Shown: piece after piece, positions 58,334 to 64,000 of the stretch | Layout: every line of letters begins with the position of its first letter | How positions within the stretch are numbered: the first letter of the stretch is position 1 | DNA from: Amborella trichopoda | Lineage: Eukaryota; Streptophyta; Magnoliopsida; Amborellales; Amborellaceae | NCBI RefSeq assembly: GCF_000471905.2 | Contig: NW_006499973.1 | Coordinates: 2,346,880 to 2,410,879 of the forward strand | Direction of reading: 5' to 3' | Length of the DNA: 64,000 nt | Made by a program: the position numbers and the translations under genes | Notes under the pieces: generated by a model | Database searches by the model: none | What the model was told of the DNA's origin: nothing | Seen by the model: the letters and a program-made list of their open reading frames with translations, nothing else

Positions 58334-59500
58334 TTTAGTCTTGAGGTTTTGATGGACCTCGCACCAAAACTGCGATCTAGGGCGAGGAACTAGAGTCATC
58401 TTGGGCCCGGGAGGATGAAGGACTCGATCTTCCATCAGGTCAATGCCCTGAGATCTCTTGTGGGATCCAGAGACACTATCAAAATGATGGCATTGGTTCA
58501 GGATGATACTCTTGGAGAAAACCTTCAAGTACAAAGGCTGAAGGTGCTTGCTTGATGAACGACCAGGCAGGAGCAAGGTTGACTCATAAGGAGGCATATG
58601 TCGAGGGCGAAGGGACGTCCGAGATAGCGACACATGTGCGCCCCTTGAAGAAGGATTATGGGGGACCTGATGGTCTGCTCAGGCTCGTTTAAGAGATATG
58701 GCCTTAGGAGACCGAGAACTATGAGAAAGTGTTTGTAAGAGAACAAGTATAGGCCTGCCCCTTATAGGGTGTGCTTGTGTGTGTAGAGTAGGAGGACAAG
58801 GAGGCCGTCTCCTATGTACTCAGGTTGGCATAATAACGGTGTTGCCCCAAGCAGTGTGATGCACATGAGTAGCATGTGAAGGACCTGGCCTTAGAAGCTT
58901 TGATCTTAGAGACGGTCTCGAGGTAACTGAAGGGTTGCCCCGAGGTGTGGCTTGAGTGGGTGACCCATGAGCTTTGTGGTGTGTGAGAGGGATGGAGACC
59001 ATAGGGTTGTCGCCTCGGTGTGTTAAGCCTCTAGGAATAAAGATCAATGGTGCATAAATGTGGGGGATAGCCTTATGGCAACACACCGAAGCAATGGAAA
59101 CTTGCTTGCCTTTTACAGAAAGGAACTGGCCAGCCTTTCGGCATACTTGAGGAACATGACCGGCAAGTGACTTGCCAGTGGCTGAGTTCATGCTGTGTGG
59201 GTCAACCGAAGTGCTGCTAATACATGGCATCTTGGTGGAGGTTCCACCAAAGCGAGAAGATGGGGAGTGAGAGACCTCTAAGTTCCACCTCACATCAGTC
59301 CAGGTTAAGATCTGAGAGCTAGACAAGGGATCTTTGCTCGAGAGGATGGTCGGGAACAAAGTCGAAGGAACTTGTTCCCTAGGGATACTCTCGAATACGG
59401 GGATTAGAAACTCTTCAATCCGGATAAATGAGTTACAGAACCTACAAGCGATAAATAAAATGAGAAAAGATAATGAAAGAAGATAAAGAAGAAACTAGCC
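58334..59500 (-). pseudogene. gag: Gag N-terminal leader region of element B
   Basis: Minus-strand leader with frames at 59359-58820 and 58633-58334. It includes 'DVRWNLEVSHSPSSRFGGTS' near 59300, matching D's 'SVRRDLKVPHSPSPRHGGTP' at 61970, then 'ATGKSLAGHVPQ', 'THHKAHGSPTQATPRGNPSV' (about 58960) and 'SSKHLQPLYLKVFSKSIIL' near 58550. Composition is rich in Ser, His, Pro and Arg without a recognisable domain. The start codon cannot be fixed: the first Met of the longest frame is at 59359, and the leader is separated from the LTR by only about 195 bp. Confidence 0.75.
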
Positions 59501-59523
59501 AAACAAGAACGATCCGACTAAGG

Positions 59524-59553
59524 AGTAGTAAGTCCCCAGTGCAGTCGCCAAGC
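59524..59553 (-). promoter_or_regulatory. Primer-binding site region of element B
   Basis: On the minus strand 'ttggcgactgcactgggga' directly follows the LTR end. It has one extra difference from D's site in the middle base pair. Confidence 0.7.
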
Positions 59554-60748
59554 TGGTTAGGTGCCTTAATTTCTCCCTCCGGATCTAGATGATTGGGTGG
59601 CACGCGTCTCCGGTTTTTAGGGGAGACTTGGGATTTTTTTGAGATCGCTCTCTCGAGAACCTTGTTCGAGAACGGGGGCAGGTGGTACCACCCTGTTAGA
59701 GAGGAATTTAAAGGTGGGTTCGAGACTTACTAGGGCTGGCTCACATGGGCACCCTCTTAGATCACAAAGAAAGCCGCCCAGTAATAAAACTAGCTCGGAA
59801 TCGCCTCCCTTGACTTGTATTCTTCTATTTTCTGCCATCAGACTGAGCATTCTTGTTATGTTCACGTTGTAACAAACGTAACTTGATTTCGTGTCCGGAT
59901 AAAGATTTTGTCATATTGAGGTTTTGGTCGAAATCTTGAAATCCATGGCCAGAATTTACAACAGATTTGAGGCCTTCATGTGTGAAATTGAACTGTTCAT
60001 CTTGCATGAGGTTCAGACTAGAGATAGCCTCGGACCTCATGCACATAATGCAATTGGTTTCGTGCCGATCAGGTATACGAGCGTCGTGATTTGGGTACTC
60101 AAACGAGGCGTGCTGCTGTTGAATTTTCTGCAACTTCCCTAACGGATCAGCGAATTTGATTTAGTTTTTCTCTCTACTCGGGTGTTGTCACAAGGTGTAT
60201 CGCATATCAAATTGTTCGTCTTGATGATACGAACATGCTCACCAAATTTGAGAGTGATCCGACTTGGAATGAGTGAATTATAGGCCCCGAAAGTGAGTGC
60301 CCGTGACTGTAAAACTAGCCACGTTTAATGGTGTTTTGATGGAGTGAGGCCACACTGGAAATAGTATGCGGCCTACCTTTTTTAGTCTTTTGCCAATAAC
60401 TTTGTCTTAAAGTTCCCGATTAAGCTGAAATTTGTATAAGGGTTTTCGATCGTGCCAGATCTAATGGTGGTGGTCACACAGCTGTTTGATGCATCAAAAG
60501 TATGGATCTAGTTATCGGGTCTATTTCAGGGTGCTTGAGACCGATTTTTCGAAAAGTGTTTCTTTGTGTTCATTGCCTTAGACATGTCTGATAGTGATGA
60601 AACTTGGCAGGTACTCTTTTTAAGTGTTGATGAGGATCTTGACCAATTATGGGGCAATTATGAGATTGTCGGGAATTTCCACTATTTTGTAGTATTTATT
60701 GACCTGCTTCCTATCGGGGACCAAGGTGCTGAAAAATACGTTCAAACA
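59554..60748 (-). mobile_element. Element B, 5' LTR
   Basis: Read on the minus strand from TGTTTGAACGTATTTTTCAGC at 60748 to GGCACCTAACCA at 59554, 1195 bp. The match with 37101-38302 is high throughout, including the deletion joint (near 59830-59845, 'gctcagtctgatggcagaaaa'). The element therefore spans 37101-60748, about 23.6 kb. Confidence 0.92.
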
Positions 60749-60820
60749 CTTGGGTGCACCAGAAACCTGAGACACTACCACCAACTTAGATTTGAAGGGC
60801 GAGATCGAGGCACCGAACCA
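60749..60820 (+). mobile_element. Element A, 3' LTR, last 72 bp
   Basis: Starts 'cttgggtgcaccagaaacctg' and ends 'gcgagatcgaggcaccgaacca', matching the last part of A's 5' LTR (22977-23049). This tail proves that B is inserted in A's 3' LTR. Confidence 0.85.
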
Positions 60821-61721
60821 CTCTCGTCACGGCCGACGAAGGCCTAGCGCCACTTGTGTCTCCTCTCTCCTTCCTTCCACCACAGTCGGTGGACGCACAT
60901 CGCTCCCTATGCCTTTTACTTCTTTCCCCTCCTCTCACTACCGTCTGTGTCTGTCTTTGTCCCTTCCTTCTATCTTCTCTCACACCTTTCTACTCCTTTC
61001 TCTCTCCTCCTCTCCTTCCTTCTATTCTCTTCTTCTCTTATCTTCTTATTCTTTCTTTATGATCTCCATCCTTTCTATTATTCTTTCATTTTATTAAGAG
61101 GGGTTGAGATTATGCTCTCATGGTAGTCCTGTCGTCTAGCCATAATGTTGTTAGGCCAAAAGTATTGTGCTTACTTTATTATCACGTTAAACTAATCATT
61201 GTGTCTAGCTAGTCAGTATCGATATTGACGTCTAGTAGAAATCCTGTTGAGACGGTTTGAGTTACCAAGCTCATTTTAATACCACGTCAGGACAATTACC
61301 CACTGGCGTAGTCACCGTGCTGATCTCCGCGCTTGGTCAAATTCTTCCCTCTCCCATCTTTCTTCTCTCATTCTTCTCTTCTTCTTTTGAATGTGTATGC
61401 TTGCGTACGTTCACCAAAGAGGCAAGGTGAGGTCTGTTGACCCACCTGTCTTATAACATTTTCCATATGTATGTGATTGTAGAAAACAAGGAGAATACAT
61501 GAAAAAGGAGGTGATTTCGAACCAGTTTTATGACAGGGGGCTTTCTTCATGATTTAAGAGGGCGCCCACGCAAGCCAGCCCAAGTAAGTTTCGAACCGAA
61601 CCCTTGTTCTCGAACAAAGTTCCTGAGAGAGTAATCTCAAAGTCCTGGGTCTCTCCTGAAACCCGAGATGCACACCGCCAGATCATCCTAATCCGGAGGG
61701 TGAGATCGAGGCACCTAACCA
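60821..61721 (+). mobile_element. Element D, 5' LTR, second part
   Basis: It resumes the D leader tract ('cgacgaaggcctagcgcc', then CT-rich 60900-61080), then the family U5: 'cccacctgtctta', 'gggggctttcttcatga', 'gagggcgcccacg', and ends 'gaggcacctaacca'. A primer site and gag follow. Together with 18192-20409 it makes one LTR. Confidence 0.85.
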
Positions 61722-61745
61722 GCTTGGTGACTCCACTGGGGACTT
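61722..61745 (+). promoter_or_regulatory. Primer-binding site region of element D
   Basis: 'ttggtgactccactgggga' directly after the LTR end, the least changed of the three copies. Confidence 0.72.
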
Positions 61746-61942
61746 ACTACCCCTTAGTCGGATCATACTTGTTTGGCTAGTTTTTCCTTTTTGTTTTTCA
61801 ATTTTCACACATCACTTATGACTTCCGGGTTCTGTAACCCATTCATCCGGATCAGGGATTTCTTATCCCGGCATTTGCAAGTGTTCCGTAGAAACAAGTT
61901 CTTCCAACTTCGTTTCCTACCATCCTTTTCAACAAAGACCCC

Positions 61943-64000
61943 TTGTTTAGCTCCCAAGTCTTAACCTGGATCAGTGTGAGAAGAGACTTAAAGGTCCCTC
62001 ATTCCCCATCTCCTCGCCATGGTGGTACCCCTACCAAGGCCCTTAGCATTGACAGTACATCTGTTGCCACACATAGCATGCACCCAGCCACCGGCAAGTC
62101 ACTTATCGATCGTATTCCCGAAGTACGCTAGAAGGCTGCCCATTCCCTTTCTATAAAAGGCAAGCAAGTTGTTATTGCTTCTGTTGGTCGCTGCAAAGCT
62201 ACCCGTCACATGCCTGCGCCACCACGAGTCTCTATCCCTAGAGGCTCAACACATCGAGGTGGAGACCCTGAGGCCTCCACCTCAGGCACACACCACAAGG
62301 CTCGTGGGTCACCCACTCGAGCCACACCTCGAGGCAACCCTTATGTTACCTCGAGTCTGTGTCAAGGATTGAACCTCTCAAAGCTAGGTCCTGCACACAC
62401 TGGTCATATGCATACTACTCAGCGCAACGCCGTTGATGCGCCGACCCGAGTACGTAGGAGACGATCTTCTAGTCCTCTTACTCAGCACACACAAGCACAC
62501 CCTGTAAGGGGCAGGCCTCTACCTGATCTCTTGCAAAAACTTTCTCACAATTCTCGCCTCCTATGGCTAGACCAGTTGCTCCTGCCCGGGCTGACCCCCA
62601 GGTCCCCCGTGATCCTTCTTCAAGGGGTGCACATTCGTCACAATCACAGGCAGTCCCTCACCCTCGACGCAGGCCTCTTCATGAGGTAACCATTGTTTTT
62701 CCTGCTCCTTCTTCTAACAAGCATCTTCAGCCTTGGTATTCGAAGACCTTCCCCAAGAGTACGATCCTGATCCAGCCCTATCATTTTGGTCGTGTCTCTG
62801 GAGCCCACAAGCGAGCTTGGGTCAAAGACTGGATTGAAGATCGAGTACTTCATCCTCCTCACCCCAAGATGACTCCAAACCCTGGCCCTCATCATTTGCC
62901 GCACGTGATGGAAATAGATCTCTCTTGTGCAAGAAGAGCTGACCAGCTACAGTCCCAATCACAGTTTTGGCTCGAGGTCCATCAAAGCCTTAGAGCTAAG
63001 CATGATAGAGGTTTGAAAATTATGTCCAAGGAAGTGACCAAGGAGGTCGGGGCAGCCTGCTCTGACGACCCTCTGCGCCTGAATCCCTTCTACCCTCTTT
63101 AGATAATGAAGCCTGAAGAAAATCTCCAAGAGCCCTACATTGTGGTTAGTATCGTAGAAGATGACCCAGCCTCTCAGTAGCCACGGTCCCAAGACCCAGG
63201 AGAATCAGTCCTCATGCGATCGGCATACAAGAGTCGAGTCCAGTCGGTACATGCTAGCCCTCTGTTGACCGATCTACCGCGCACCACCCGTCGTGTTTGA
63301 AAGCCCTCAACTGCAACTAACACTGATCTTCTTAGAGAAACAGTCAGCGTAATGGTTGTAAACGAGCCAAGTGACTCGCAGAAAGAGCGCATGAAAAAGT
63401 TCGAGGATATGGCTAGGGCGATGATGGAAAAGATCGATCGCATAAACGCAGCATAGCAATCAACTAACCATGAGGTCAACTCCCATCACTCAGATGGTGC
63501 ACGTCCAAGGTAGTCCCTTCCCTTTGTCTCACAGGACAATACTTTTCCTCACCCCGTCTCTTAGGCCGACATTGATGCTATGGTAACCCATAGCCTAAAG
63601 AACAGGTGAATTCCGAGGATACAACGTACAAGGCCTTATCAATGGCCAAACCCTTCATACATTGACCAAGTCCTGTTCCCCTCAGATTACAAGAAAGGGA
63701 TGTTTCCCCTATTCAACAAAACCACATCCCCAAACCAGCGTATCGCCCACTTCTATGTAGCATGTCGAGAAATGGCGACTGACAGAAGACTTCTTCTCCG
63801 TCAGTTTGTTAAAACCATCAATGTTTCAGCTTTTCAATGCTATGCTTGACTTCCCTCGAACTCGGTGCATACTTGGGAAGAGATGGAGAAACTGTTCCAT
63901 CAGCGCTTCTATGAGGTCAAGAGAGAGGTTTAGACCATTGAACTTCTCACCCTGACTCAAGACCCCGACGAGTCTATGGACCAGTTCTTATCAAGATGGA
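61943..64000 (+). pseudogene. gag: Gag of element D, cut by the window end
   Basis: Leader in 61943-62689 (one phase, stop at 62131): 'SVRRDLKVPHSPSPRHGGTP', 'HPATGKSLIDRIPEVR', 'THHKARGSPTRATPRGNPYV'. A frame change near 62560-62690 leads to 62563-64000, one phase with stops at about 63102, 63180, 63300, 63456, 63515 and 63609. This phase holds 'KHLQPWYSKTFPKSTILIQP', 'WIEDRVLHPPHPKM', 'KKFEDMARAMMEKIDRINA', 'NPSYIDQVLFPSDYKKGMFP' and the gag-domain start 'SVHTWEEMEKLFHQRFYEVK'. The rest of D lies outside the window. Compared with A, D has a continuous phase over more than 1.4 kb broken by single stops rather than by frameshifts. Confidence 0.85.

Noticed and set aside
53461-59359. Two separate minus-strand elements, each with its own gag
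   Set aside because: Only one primer site and one LTR pair are present, and the second gag begins in mid-gene without a leader, so an internal duplication explains it better.
60792-61126. Plus-strand frames with Leu/Ser/Phe-rich hydrophobic stretches
   Set aside because: Low-complexity CT tract of LTR D; three overlapping frames are open together.

Overview
The window looks like a repeat-rich region of a large seed-plant nuclear genome. I find no host protein-coding gene, rRNA, tRNA or CRISPR array. Almost everything interpretable belongs to one family of Ty3/gypsy LTR retrotransposons. Its members have long LTRs, the gag-type 'YIDQMPFPPxY' block, a protease with a D-G-G active site, a normal RNase H plus a second archaeal-like RNase H after reverse transcriptase, and an integrase with a GPY/F-type tail. 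The double RNase H and the primer-site context point to the plant Tat/Ogre lineage. All copies are decayed by stops, frameshifts and deletions. The species cannot be named from this sequence.

Right part (18192-64000), a three-level nest. Element D (+) has its 5' LTR at 18192-20409, continued at 60821-61721, then a primer site and gag running off the window end. Element A (+) is inserted in D's LTR: 5' LTR 20410-23049, gag, RT/RNase H, integrase, a long 3' UTR, and 3' LTR 34884-37100 continued at 60749-60820. Element B (-) is inserted in A's 3' LTR: 5' LTR 60748-59554, gag with an internal duplication, protease, RT/RNase H/integrase, 3' UTR, and 3' LTR 38302-37101. Degenerate 5-bp target duplications fit both insertions.

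Left part (1-18191), a mosaic. AT-rich DNA (1-2687) is followed by a minus-strand LTR (E, 2688-6788) with a piece of its 3' UTR. Next come a head-to-head plus-strand LTR (F, 7360 to about 10300), minus-strand protease/gag (10437-13062), a plus-strand protease fragment (13130-13990) with an antisense coiled-coil remnant (15195-15774), an 18-bp minisatellite and AT-rich LTR-like DNA.

How the parts work together. In B, a decayed plant mobile domain (PMD) gene lies antisense between protease and RT, with its own poly(A) signal; the 13130-15774 fragment shows the same order. Ogre-type elements carry an intron at the protease/RT boundary, so an antisense gene may sit in the intron position of this family. 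A and B also keep an antisense TATA-box region in the 3' UTR. Four LTRs (E, F, D, A) carry, downstream of the LTR TATA box, pyrimidine-rich tracts with hairpin units whose stems differ between copies yet still pair. B's two LTRs share a 1.5-2 kb deletion removing the TATA box and this tract, as if the element self-inactivated during its last reverse transcription.
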